Below, piece by piece: positions 45,422-53,237 of a stretch of 64,000 nucleotides of DNA. The notes beneath the pieces are model-generated. The model was not told the DNA's origin. It was given only the letters and a program-made list of their open reading frames with translations, and made no database searches. The position numbers and the translations under genes were made by a program. The first letter of the stretch is position 1, and the number at the start of each line of letters is the position of its first letter. Source of the stretch: Zetaproteobacteria bacterium (GTDB taxonomy: Bacteria; Pseudomonadota; Zetaproteobacteria; Mariprofundales; Mariprofundaceae); contig PEAA01000003.1 of the NCBI GenBank assembly GCA_002753275.1, positions 42,153-106,152 of the forward strand, given 5' to 3'.

Positions 45422-46018
45422 ATGATTAAACTGTATTCGGATTCTCACTGTCCTAATTCACATCGTATTCGAATTGTTTTGGCGGAAAAAGAGTTGCCGG
45501 TTGAGATTGAGGAGGTTGAGCCTGAAAATTTGCCGAAGGATTTTTTGAAGCTGAATCCTTATGGTAAATTGCCCACGATTGTTGATCGTGATGTTGTCTT
45601 TTTTGAACCCTCAATCGTGAATGAGTATCTCGATGAGCGTTATCCACACCCGCCGTTAAAACCAGGTTCACCGTCAGAGCGTGCACAGATGCGTTTGGCT
45701 GTGATGCATTTGGAAGATGAGTTGTACCCGCTTTATTTCAGTCTGATTAAGGTGAAAAAGAAGACAGAACAGGTCAAAAAGATTAAATCGTATCTTGATA
45801 CCATTAATAATTATATGAGTCGTCAAGAGTATTTTGTCGGTGAGCAGTATTCGTTGGCAGATGTTACCATCGCCCCTATTTTGTGGCGTTTGGCGCCCAA
45901 TGGAATTGCGACTACAGAGTGGCCACATCTTGAAGCTTATATGGATCGCCTCTTTGCACGCCCGGCCTTTGAGCAATCGATGTCAGAGTATGAGCAGATG
46001 CTCCATGATGTTTTTTAA
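45422..46018 (+). CDS. sspA: Stringent starvation protein A homologue
   Basis: The 198-residue protein has a glutathione-transferase fold: thioredoxin-like N-terminal domain with LYSDSHCPNSHRIRIVLAEKELPVE, the cis-Pro segment YGKLPTIVDRDVVFFEPSIVNEYLDERYPHPPLKP, then a helical C-terminal domain with YFVGEQYSLADVTIAPILWRL. SspA binds RNA polymerase and alters transcription under starvation or acid; it does not use glutathione. A strong terminator follows, so the unit ends here. sspB is not adjacent. Confidence 0.88.
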   Translation: MIKLYSDSHCPNSHRIRIVLAEKELPVEIEEVEPENLPKDFLKLNPYGKLPTIVDRDVVFFEPSIVNEYLDERYPHPPLKPGSPSERAQMRLAVMHLEDELYPLYFSLIKVKKKTEQVKKIKSYLDTINNYMSRQEYFVGEQYSLADVTIAPILWRLAPNGIATTEWPHLEAYMDRLFARPAFEQSMSEYEQMLHDVF

Positions 46019-46046
46019 CGCAAGCCAATCTTAGCCAGTAGATTGT

Positions 46047-46077
46047 AAAAAGACCCTCTTGATGAGGGTCTTTTTTT
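46047..46077 (+). terminator. Intrinsic terminator after sspA
   Basis: Perfect stem AGACCCTC (46051-46058) with GAGGGTCT (46064-46071), 5-base loop, A-tract before and seven or more T after. The A and T tracts make it able to work in both directions. Confidence 0.92.
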
Positions 46078-46137
46078 CTTTTCTTTTTTGCAAAAAATGG
46101 GTTGACAATATTCAACCACTGTTAAACAGTATGGTGC

Positions 46138-47697
46138 ATGAAAGTCAATATTCTCTCACCAGATCAGCAACTCAAACGCTTGGAGCTGGTGATCGAAGGA
46201 ACCCATCTTGGTATGTGGGACTGGAATCCACAGACCAATGAGGTCATTTTTAATGATATTTGGGCTGAGATGCTCGGTTATAATATTGAAGAGATCGATG
46301 CAAATTTACAGGCGTGGGAGTCGCGGGTCCATCCCGATGACTTGGCTTCTGTCTACGCCGATATTCAAGCTCATATTGAGGGAAAAACAGCGTTCTTTGA
46401 GAATGTACACCGTATGCGCCATAAAGATGGTCATTGGGTCTATATCTTGGATCGTGGCAAGATTATGGAGTGGGATGCACAGGGGAATCCTATCCGTTTT
46501 ACAGGAACTCATACCGATATCAGTTGGCAAAAAGAGGCAGAGGTGTTGGCGCTAGAGGCCTCAAAGGCCAAGAGTCAATTTCTTGCCAATATGTCCCATG
46601 AAATTCGCACGCCCCTGAATGGTGTTTTGGGCGTGGCACAACTGTTACAGGATGGCAACCTTGATCCACAACAACAGCGTTATGTTGAGGTGATTTTAGA
46701 ATCAGGGCAAGGGTTGCTTACCTTGATCAATGACATTCTTGACTACTCTAAAATTGAAGCGGGTAAGCTCTCGATTGTTTCAGAAGCCTTTGAAATACGC
46801 TCGGTGATTCAATATGTGAATGAATTGTTTCAAGAACATGTGCATAAAAAGCATTTGGCCTTTGAAGTGCATGTGGATGATGATGTTCCAACCCATGTGG
46901 TTATTGATGGTCATCGTTTACGGCAAGTTTTGATGAACCTTTTGTCCAATGCCATTAAATTTACCATGCAGGGTTCGGTGCGGTTGGAGGTTGCAAAAGA
47001 GCCTGCCCCCATCGCTGCAAATGGTGCGATTGAGCTTGTTTTTCGGATTATTGATACAGGCGTAGGTATCGCCAATGTTGATAAAATTTGGGAAAGTTTT
47101 ACGCAAGATAATGCTTTTATTGCCAGAGAGTTTGGCGGCACAGGGTTGGGTTTAACCATTTGTCGGAGTTTGATTGAGCTGATGCATGGAGGTATTGAAG
47201 TGGAGAGTGTTTTGGGTCAAGGCTCAACCTTTACCATTACCGTACCCGTTGAAGTGGCAAAACAGAGCGAACAAGAGACGATTCAAGAGCAGATCGAAAA
47301 GAGCGATTTGAGTCAAATGCGCGTGTTGGTTGCAGAGGATAATGCTGTGAATCAGATGGTGGTGACCCATGTACTCAAGAAATTTGGCATTGAGACAACC
47401 TTGGTTGGAAGTGGCAAAGAGGCCGTGGATATCTGTTTGACGCAATCGTTTGATATTATTTTGATGGATATGCACATGCCGATTATGAATGGTTGTGAAG
47501 CAACCCAAACCATTCGTGCAATGGGTGAGGCCATTGCGCAGCCCAAGATTTATGCCTTAACGGCTGATGCGATGGTGGAGCAGATGAAGACATGTCTTGA
47601 AATGGGTATGGACGGTTTCCTCTCTAAACCCTTTGGTATCAATGATCTTTTTCTCGTTTTGCAAGAGGTCCAGCAGCAATCACGAGTAAAGGCGTAG
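46138..47697 (+). CDS. Cytoplasmic hybrid histidine kinase (PAS-HK-REC)
   Basis: The 519-residue protein has no membrane helix. An N-terminal PAS domain with PAC motif (about 15-130) is followed by HisKA (H-box SHEIRTPLNGVLG near 155), HATPase (N-box LMNLLSNAIKFT near 265, G1 DTGVGI, G2 GGTGLGLTI) and a receiver domain (Asp in DIILMDMHMPIMNG near 443; Lys in LSKPFG). No response regulator or Hpt gene is adjacent, so phosphate is probably passed to a distant partner. A TTGACA hexamer lies at 46102-46107, but no good -10 box is at standard spacing. Confidence 0.9.
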   Translation: MKVNILSPDQQLKRLELVIEGTHLGMWDWNPQTNEVIFNDIWAEMLGYNIEEIDANLQAWESRVHPDDLASVYADIQAHIEGKTAFFENVHRMRHKDGHWVYILDRGKIMEWDAQGNPIRFTGTHTDISWQKEAEVLALEASKAKSQFLANMSHEIRTPLNGVLGVAQLLQDGNLDPQQQRYVEVILESGQGLLTLINDILDYSKIEAGKLSIVSEAFEIRSVIQYVNELFQEHVHKKHLAFEVHVDDDVPTHVVIDGHRLRQVLMNLLSNAIKFTMQGSVRLEVAKEPAPIAANGAIELVFRIIDTGVGIANVDKIWESFTQDNAFIAREFGGTGLGLTICRSLIELMHGGIEVESVLGQGSTFTITVPVEVAKQSEQETIQEQIEKSDLSQMRVLVAEDNAVNQMVVTHVLKKFGIETTLVGSGKEAVDICLTQSFDIILMDMHMPIMNGCEATQTIRAMGEAIAQPKIYALTADAMVEQMKTCLEMGMDGFLSKPFGINDLFLVLQEVQQQSRVKA

Positions 47698-47752
47698 CGA
47701 ACAGTTTCTCTTTTTTTGAGAGGCCAGGGGTTGCGCAAGGCTTCAGCTCAGT

Positions 47753-49579
47753 TTATTGATGTAGTGCCTCAAAAATGCGTTCAGCCAAAGCCAATGAGAT
47801 GCCATCTGTTGCCATCAGTTGATCGCGCGAGGCTTTTTTAACCCCTTCGATGCCGCCAAAGTGTTGCAACAATGCCAGCCTCTTTTTATCACCGATTCCA
47901 GGGATTTGATCTAGCGTTGAGGTGAACATGCTCTGATTTTTCCGTTTGCGCATATATTGACCGGCAAAGCGATGCGCTTCATCACGCACCCTGGCAATCA
48001 GCAACAGCGCCGCAGAGTCGTAACCTGGCGTAAGGCCATCTCTTGCCCCCGCAACATCCCACGAGGGCCATAAGGTTTCATTGCCCACTTTGCGTGCAGC
48101 CCCTTTGGCAACCCCAACCATGGCAAGGTGCGCAAGATTTAGTGATGCGGCAATTGTCATGGCGACACTCAATTGCCCTTTGCCTCCATCAACGAATAAA
48201 ATATCGGGTGCGGTGGTTTCCCCTGATTGAATACTTTGAAAAAATCGGGTGAGCACCTGAGCCATTGCGGCATAATCATCTCCCGCAGGAACATGATCGA
48301 GTTTGTATCGGCGGTAAAGGTTCTTATCAGGGCCTTGCCAGCCCAGATAGGTGATGGCGGCGACTGTTTGTTGTCCGCCAAGGTGGGCATTATCGACGGC
48401 GGCAATCAATTTGGGTGTTGTGTTCAGTTTGAGCAGTGTGGCAACGGCTTCAAATGCCGACTGCATTTTTTGGCTCTCATGAATTTGCGTGCTCATGGTT
48501 TGTGTGCCGGAATAGCTGACTTGTTGTAACCAGGTGTGGCGCGATCCGCGTTTTGGGGTTTTGATTTTGCAGGGCTGGACAGCAGCGGGTTGTAGCCATT
48601 TGCACATCGTTTGTAATTGCGTTGCTGTGGCATCATCGGTGGCCAAAAGAATTTCGCTGGGCCACGCTTCGTGTTGATAGCGCTCAAGAAAAAGTGATTG
48701 CAAGATCTCAAGGTCAGGTGCTTCATGGGCTTGCTGCACGCGGATGGTGTGGGTGCCGAGATCTTGCCCTGAGCGGCGTACGCCGATGGTGATGGAGACA
48801 TGCTGATAATCGCGTAAGACGACGATGCAATCGGCACTGTAGGGGAGATCGGATTGTCCTGATCCTGCAAGAATGGTGCGGAAGTCACGAATTTGATCAC
48901 GAAGTTGCGCTGCTTTTTCAAAGTGCATGCGTGTTGAAGCGTGTTGCATCTCCGCTTCCCATGCCGCGAGAATTTCACTGTTTTCACCGCGTAGAAATTG
49001 GCGAAGCTGTTCAATTTGTTTTTGGTATTCTATTGGGGAAGTGATGTGGCAACAGGGGGCGGAGCAGCGGCCAATCTGGTGTTGCATACAGGGGCGTGTT
49101 CGGTTGCGAAATGTCGATTCATCACAGTCACGCACCTTGAAAATTTGTTGCAACTTATGGATAGTAGCGTGAACAGCTCGACTATTGGGGAAGGGGCCAA
49201 AGTATTCGCCAGCCTCTTTGCGGCTGCCACGGTAACTGCGTAGCTTGGGGTAATCTTCACGGGTTAATAGGATGTAGGGGTACGATTTAGAATCTTTGAG
49301 CAATACATTGTAACGCGGTTTGAGTTGTTTGATCAAGTTGTGTTCAACGACCAACGCTTCCACTTCAGACTGAGTGACGGTGACGCTGATATCACAGATT
49401 TTTGTCACCATGACGCGAATGCGTGAAGTATCCGGTTCGCGCTGAAAGTAGCTTGAGACCCGTTTTTTCAGATTACGCGCTTTGCCAATATAGAGCACTT
49501 TGCGTTTGCTATCGAGCATGCGATAGACACCGGGTTCTGTCGGAAGCTCTCTTAACTGAATGGGGGGCTCAATCCACAT
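47753..49579 (-). CDS. uvrC: Excinuclease ABC subunit C
   Basis: About 608 residues from the ATG at 49579; the frame extends upstream but there it overlaps the glycosylase gene. GIY-YIG nuclease domain at the N-terminus (PGVYRMLDSKRKVLYIGKARNLKKRVSSYF, about 15-45), a Cys-rich patch, UVR motif (about 205-240), RNase H-like nuclease domain (VDGGKGQLSVA near 460) and two helix-hairpin-helix motifs at the end (IPGIGDKKRLALLQHFGG; MATDGISLALAERIFEAL). It cuts both sides of a DNA lesion with UvrB. It overlaps the upstream gene by 11 bases. Confidence 0.94.
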   Translation of the reverse strand: MWIEPPIQLRELPTEPGVYRMLDSKRKVLYIGKARNLKKRVSSYFQREPDTSRIRVMVTKICDISVTVTQSEVEALVVEHNLIKQLKPRYNVLLKDSKSYPYILLTREDYPKLRSYRGSRKEAGEYFGPFPNSRAVHATIHKLQQIFKVRDCDESTFRNRTRPCMQHQIGRCSAPCCHITSPIEYQKQIEQLRQFLRGENSEILAAWEAEMQHASTRMHFEKAAQLRDQIRDFRTILAGSGQSDLPYSADCIVVLRDYQHVSITIGVRRSGQDLGTHTIRVQQAHEAPDLEILQSLFLERYQHEAWPSEILLATDDATATQLQTMCKWLQPAAVQPCKIKTPKRGSRHTWLQQVSYSGTQTMSTQIHESQKMQSAFEAVATLLKLNTTPKLIAAVDNAHLGGQQTVAAITYLGWQGPDKNLYRRYKLDHVPAGDDYAAMAQVLTRFFQSIQSGETTAPDILFVDGGKGQLSVAMTIAASLNLAHLAMVGVAKGAARKVGNETLWPSWDVAGARDGLTPGYDSAALLLIARVRDEAHRFAGQYMRKRKNQSMFTSTLDQIPGIGDKKRLALLQHFGGIEGVKKASRDQLMATDGISLALAERIFEALHQ

Positions 49580-50201
49580 AGGCACACTCCGATTGCAGTG
49601 GGCAGCCTTGGCAGCAAGGTTGTTTGCGACAATGGGCTTTGGCATGTTCGACAATGAGGCCATGAAAACATTGGAACAGTGCGACTTCATTGGGCAGTTG
49701 TTGCATCATCCATGCTTGTGCCTGCGCATATCGAACGCTTGGCTCGAAGCGCCCTAACCGCTTGAATATACGCAGCGTATAGGCATCAATGACAAAGATT
49801 GGTTGCTGATAACCATACAAAAGAATGGAGTCGGCCGTTTCGGGGCCAATGCCTTTGATCGATAACCACTCCTGGCGCTTTTGGGCGAGCGGGCGATCAA
49901 AATTCTCGCCCTCTGTGTGCAAAAGATGGGCGCAAAGGCGATGGAGTGTGGCCGATTTTTGTTTGAAAAAACCAGTAGGGCGAATGGCCATTTGAAGCGT
50001 TTCATTTTCGCTGGCAAGCATTGTGGCAGGTGCAAGAAGCGCCAAGTTGCGCAAGTTGTTAAGTGCCATTTGCACATTTTCCCAGCGGGTGTTTTGGGTT
50101 AATACAGCGCCAACCATCATCTCAAAAGCCGATTGAGCGGGCCACCAAGGGGCTTGCACATCGTAGTGTTCATTGAGTCGATCAAACAGTTGTAGCAACA
50201 T
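49569..50201 (-). CDS. Endonuclease III-like DNA glycosylase
   Basis: The 210-residue protein has an HhH-GPD fold: helix-hairpin-helix IKGIGPETADSILLYG near residue 115, the catalytic Asp in FVIDAYTLRIFKRLG near 138, and a C-terminal Fe-S Cys cluster C-x5-C-x2-C-x5-C. The Lys of true endonuclease III (KTAN) is replaced by Glu here (ETAD), so it is probably a monofunctional base glycosylase of the MagIII or MIG-related sort rather than a lyase. Forms a repair pair with uvrC by overlap. Confidence 0.85.
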   Translation of the reverse strand: MLLQLFDRLNEHYDVQAPWWPAQSAFEMMVGAVLTQNTRWENVQMALNNLRNLALLAPATMLASENETLQMAIRPTGFFKQKSATLHRLCAHLLHTEGENFDRPLAQKRQEWLSIKGIGPETADSILLYGYQQPIFVIDAYTLRIFKRLGRFEPSVRYAQAQAWMMQQLPNEVALFQCFHGLIVEHAKAHCRKQPCCQGCPLQSECAYVD

Positions 50202-50228
50202 TTGAGATGAGGTCGCGGAGAATAGGGG

Positions 50229-51170
50229 CTATTGAATCAACGCTTGCAGTTTGCGTAGTTCCGCACTGTTCAAGGGGCGGCGTGCCCCCGATGGCATCCC
50301 TTCATCGAGTTTGATCGGGCCAAAACTGGTGCGAATCAGGCGGCGAACCGGGTGGCCACATGCATCCAAGGTGCGGCGGATTTCACGCCAGCGTCCTTGG
50401 TGAATGGTCACCGTAATCCAACAGTGGCCACGCGTCTCGGCATCGACACGAAATTCCCAGGGTTCACTCAGATCGCCATCGCCCATGTCGATGCCACCAT
50501 GGCGTAATTTTTCCATGTTTTCGAGTGATAGAATGCCCGCAATACGGACGCGGTATTGGCGTGGAATTTTTGAAGAGGGGTGGGTTAACACTTGCGCCAA
50601 TTTTCCATCATTGGTAAGAATGAGTAGCCCTTCCGAGTCCATATCCAAGCGGCCTACTGATTGCACATTGGCCGCAACATCCATCTGATCATAAATCAGC
50701 GGCCGGCCTTTGGCATCGCTGCGTGAGCACATCAAACCGCGTGGTTTATAATAGAGAATGTAGGTGTGGCTTTCATCCAGTGTAATCAGTTCACCCTCTA
50801 CGCACACCTTATCTTTGGGCATAATGCGAACGCCGGGTGTGGTGATGATGGTGCCGTTGAGGGTAACTTTTCCTGCCTCAATGAGACGATCGGCTTCACG
50901 GCGGGAGCAGATGCCACACTGCGCCAAATAGCGGTTGATCCGTTCGCCAACTTCGGGAATGTTCATGTCGCGTTCGGGGCTCTTTTTTTCATTGCGGGGC
51001 TGGCTCGCCATGGCTTGCGGTTGTTTGCTGGACGGCACGCTTTTTTGGCGTGCGGGTTTCACGCCAGGCTTACCCGAGGGGGGGGCATTGCGTGGTTTAT
51101 GGGTTGAGCTGGCCGTTTTTGACTGGCGTTTTGTGCTTGGTTTGGTGCTTGGTTTTGATTGGCGTGACAT
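50229..51170 (-). CDS. Pseudouridine synthase, RsuA/RluB family
   Basis: The 313-residue product has a basic, low-complexity N-terminal tail of about 65 residues rich in Lys, Ser and Pro, an S4 RNA-binding domain (about 75-130: RINRYLAQCGICSRREADRLIEAGKVTLNG), and a catalytic domain with the active Asp in VGRLDMDSEGLLILTNDG near 195. It isomerises a uridine in ribosomal RNA; RluB (23S U2605) is the closest guess. Its ATG shares the A of the trpS stop codon (TAATG). Confidence 0.87.
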   Translation of the reverse strand: MSRQSKPSTKPSTKRQSKTASSTHKPRNAPPSGKPGVKPARQKSVPSSKQPQAMASQPRNEKKSPERDMNIPEVGERINRYLAQCGICSRREADRLIEAGKVTLNGTIITTPGVRIMPKDKVCVEGELITLDESHTYILYYKPRGLMCSRSDAKGRPLIYDQMDVAANVQSVGRLDMDSEGLLILTNDGKLAQVLTHPSSKIPRQYRVRIAGILSLENMEKLRHGGIDMGDGDLSEPWEFRVDAETRGHCWITVTIHQGRWREIRRTLDACGHPVRRLIRTSFGPIKLDEGMPSGARRPLNSAELRKLQALIQ

Positions 51171-52195
51171 TAAACACGGTACCCCATTTTGAGTGATTTT
51201 CGAACTTTATCCATGGTTCGTGATGCTTCTAATCGTGCGCGTTCATTGCCACTTTTGACAATATCGCGCACATCATCGGGGCGTGAAGCGATATCCAATC
51301 GCCGTGTGCGAATCGGTTGCAACTCATCTTCCAGATGGCTGAGCAACACCTTTTTACAATCGATGCAGCCAATCGATGCCGAGGTGCAGCCTGCGGTGAG
51401 TTCACAGCGTTCATCTTCGGTGGAGTAGATTTTATGAAAGTCCCAAACGGGGCATTTCTCAGGTGAACCGGGATCCTCTCGCCGTACACGGGCAGGGTCG
51501 GTTGGCATCTGCTTGACCTTTTTTTCTGTCTCTTTCCACGATTCGGAGAGGGAGATGGTGTTGCCATACGATTTCGACATTTTACGCCCATCAAGCCCTG
51601 GCATCTTTGAAGTTGGCATCAACAGCGCTGCCGGTTCGGCAAAGAGGGGTTGAGATGGAGTGCGGTAGAGGTGATTGAATCGGCGCGCAACTTCACGGGT
51701 GAGTTCCACATGGGGAACCTGGTCTTCACCGACAGGCACCGCATCGGCGCGATAGATTAAAATATCTGCCGCTTGCAGCAGCGGGTAGCCAAGGAAGCCA
51801 TAGGTTCCCAAATCTTTTTCACGCAGTTGCGCAATTTGATCTTTGTAGGTCGGTACGCGCTCCAGCCATGCCAAGGGGGTCATGAATGAAAAGAGCAGGT
51901 GCAGTTCAGCATGTTCGGGAACTTCCGACTGAATGAACAGCGTACTCTTTTCAGGGTCAATGCCAACGGCAAGCCAGTCGATCAACATATCCCAAATGGT
52001 CTCTTTGACGATGCCTGGATTGGCATAATCGGTGGTGAGCGCATGCCAATCTGCCGCAAAAAAGAAGCACTGATGTTGGTTTTGCAAGTTGAGCCAGTTA
52101 TCCAAGACCCCTTTCATGTGTCCCAAATGCAAACTTCCTGTTGGACGCATGCCTGATAAAATACGCGATGTTGGGGTGAGTGTGGGTTCAGTCAA
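51170..52195 (-). CDS. trpS: Tryptophanyl-tRNA synthetase with predicted Fe-S cysteines
   Basis: The 341-residue class I synthetase has the HIGH-like motif LHLGHMKG near residue 20 and KMSKSYGN near 205. In the C-terminal part four Cys are spaced C-x21-C-x6-C-x2-C (about residues 247-280), almost the same as the C-x22-C-x6-C-x2-C [4Fe-4S] motif known from Thermotoga maritima TrpRS. A fifth Cys lies within the first gap. It charges tRNA-Trp in the cytoplasm. It is the first gene of the trpS-rluB-like unit and shares one base with it. Confidence 0.92.
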   Translation of the reverse strand: MTEPTLTPTSRILSGMRPTGSLHLGHMKGVLDNWLNLQNQHQCFFFAADWHALTTDYANPGIVKETIWDMLIDWLAVGIDPEKSTLFIQSEVPEHAELHLLFSFMTPLAWLERVPTYKDQIAQLREKDLGTYGFLGYPLLQAADILIYRADAVPVGEDQVPHVELTREVARRFNHLYRTPSQPLFAEPAALLMPTSKMPGLDGRKMSKSYGNTISLSESWKETEKKVKQMPTDPARVRREDPGSPEKCPVWDFHKIYSTEDERCELTAGCTSASIGCIDCKKVLLSHLEDELQPIRTRRLDIASRPDDVRDIVKSGNERARLEASRTMDKVRKSLKMGYRV

Positions 52196-52323
52196 AGTTG
52201 GCTCCTCTCGTTTGGGGGAAGTGTTTGGGCAAGTGCAGAATTGATCAGCACTCTCTTCGCTGCGTGGATGATGTCAGATAGAGCGTGAAAAGCAATTTTG
52301 AGAGAAGTGATGTAACGAAAAGA

Positions 52324-52351
52324 TTGACGCCAAGGATCAAATTTATATCAT
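52324..52351 (+). promoter_or_regulatory. Promoter of tRNA-Met
   Basis: TTGACG (52324-52329) and TATCAT (52346-52351) are spaced by 16 bases, each one base from consensus. A GC-rich discriminator (GCGGGC) follows, as in stringently controlled tRNA promoters. The tRNA begins 18 bases later. Confidence 0.65.
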
Positions 52352-52368
52352 GCGGGCTTCAAGCGATT

Positions 52369-52445
52369 GGCGCTTTAGCTCAGCCGGTTAGAGCGGTGGA
52401 ATCATAATCCATGTGTCCGGGGTTCGAATCCCTGAAGCGCCACCA
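52369..52445 (+). tRNA. tRNA-Met (CAU anticodon)
   Basis: A full cloverleaf of 77 bases with encoded CCA: acceptor GGCGCTT/AAGCGCC, D-arm GCTC/GAGC, anticodon stem GTGGA/TCCAT with loop ATCATAA (anticodon CAT), T-arm CGGGG TTCGAAT CCCTG. It has a normal first base pair, so it is not the initiator. It could be elongator Met or the lysidine-modified Ile tRNA; overall sequence suggests elongator Met. Confidence 0.92.
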
Positions 52446-52476
52446 TAAAAAAGCTAGTAATAGCAATAAAAACGAA

Positions 52477-52508
52477 GGGTCAGACTTAACAGTCTGGCCC
52501 TTTTTTTT
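52477..52508 (+). terminator. Intrinsic terminator after tRNA
   Basis: Ten-base stem GGGTCAGACT with AGTCTGGCCC (one G-T pair), 4-base loop, and eight T residues. Confidence 0.9.
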
Positions 52509-52559
52509 GCCCAGTTGTCCACTGGTGGGACAGTGAGGTGCAAAAAACGCGACAAAGGG

Positions 52560-52696
52560 TTGAGTCACAAACCTGCTGTAAATTCAGGATGGGTGGAAGA
52601 AAAGCCAGCCTCAGGCTTCTGAGGCAAAGGTGCGTAGCATCAAATGACGATGCCCGAACTGACGGTAAGCGAATTTACAGCAGGTTTGTGACTCAA
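52560..52696. mobile_element. 137-bp MITE-like element with perfect 26-bp inverted ends
   Basis: The ends at 52560-52585 and 52671-52696 are exact reverse complements over 26 bases. The 85-base interior has no open frame of note but a small hairpin (GCCTCAG with CTGAGGC near 52608-52625). It cannot code for a transposase, so it would need one in trans. The LexA-like frame runs into it and ends inside it. No target-site duplication is evident at its borders. Confidence 0.65.
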
Positions 52697-53060
52697 TCAT
52701 CTCATGGTTGGCGGGTTGTAAACGGATACAATTTTTTTCAATAAAGAACCGTTTCAGCGTTACGCGATGGTCATCAATCAATGCAACCACCGACTGATCA
52801 TTTTCAGCCGTATGCCGCTCTTCAATCATCGAATTTCCCTTCACGCGCAACGCATAAGTGCCATTGCGTTTACTCACCATTGCCGCAGGCACTTGGGTAC
52901 GCTCATCACTCACAAAACAGTCGAGCGGCTTCCCCGCAGCAATAGAGCCCAACAGGGGGATTTCAACCATCGGTTCAAGCACCAATGCATCCACACCCTC
53001 GATCAACGACGCCATCGCAAGCTCCCGTTTGGGCAATAAGCGTGATATCTTTTCCACCAT
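52611..53060 (-). pseudogene. Truncated LexA-like S24 peptidase gene
   Basis: From the ATG at 53060 (GGAGG 8 bases upstream) the product has a short N-terminus with no helix-turn-helix, then the LexA cleavage region IPLLGSIAAGKPLD, the serine site LRVKGNSMIEE, and the lysine site VTLKRFF, with RLQPANHEM beyond. About 13 residues expected after MIEE (the DGDxVxV strand) are missing, in frame. The final about 28 residues are encoded by the inverted-repeat element, which replaces the last LexA strands. It may still make a protein but is unlikely to be a normal repressor. Confidence 0.7.
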
Positions 53061-53151
53061 GCGCGTAACCTCCACTCAACCTTGTGCAGCGGCTGATTTA
53101 ACCATCTGCTTGCATAGGTTCAACCCTTTCCTGCTGAGATAACAAACAACA

Positions 53152-53165
53152 TATATTAGAATATA
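53152..53165. promoter_or_regulatory. 14-bp palindrome between LexA-like and CZB genes
   Basis: TATATT and AATATA flank a 2-base centre in the AT-rich gap between the two divergent genes. It could be an operator or part of a promoter. Support is only the symmetry and position. Confidence 0.25.
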
Positions 53166-53237
53166 ATTATTTACACAGGCGAGGACATACCTTAATTTTA
53201 GCCGCACGGCAATTTGCAACATGCGTTGGGGGATACA

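Noticed and set aside
46102..46137. Standard sigma-70 promoter for the hybrid kinase from the TTGACA at 46102
   Set aside because: No acceptable -10 hexamer at 16-18 bases; the closest candidates are at 15 or 19 bases.
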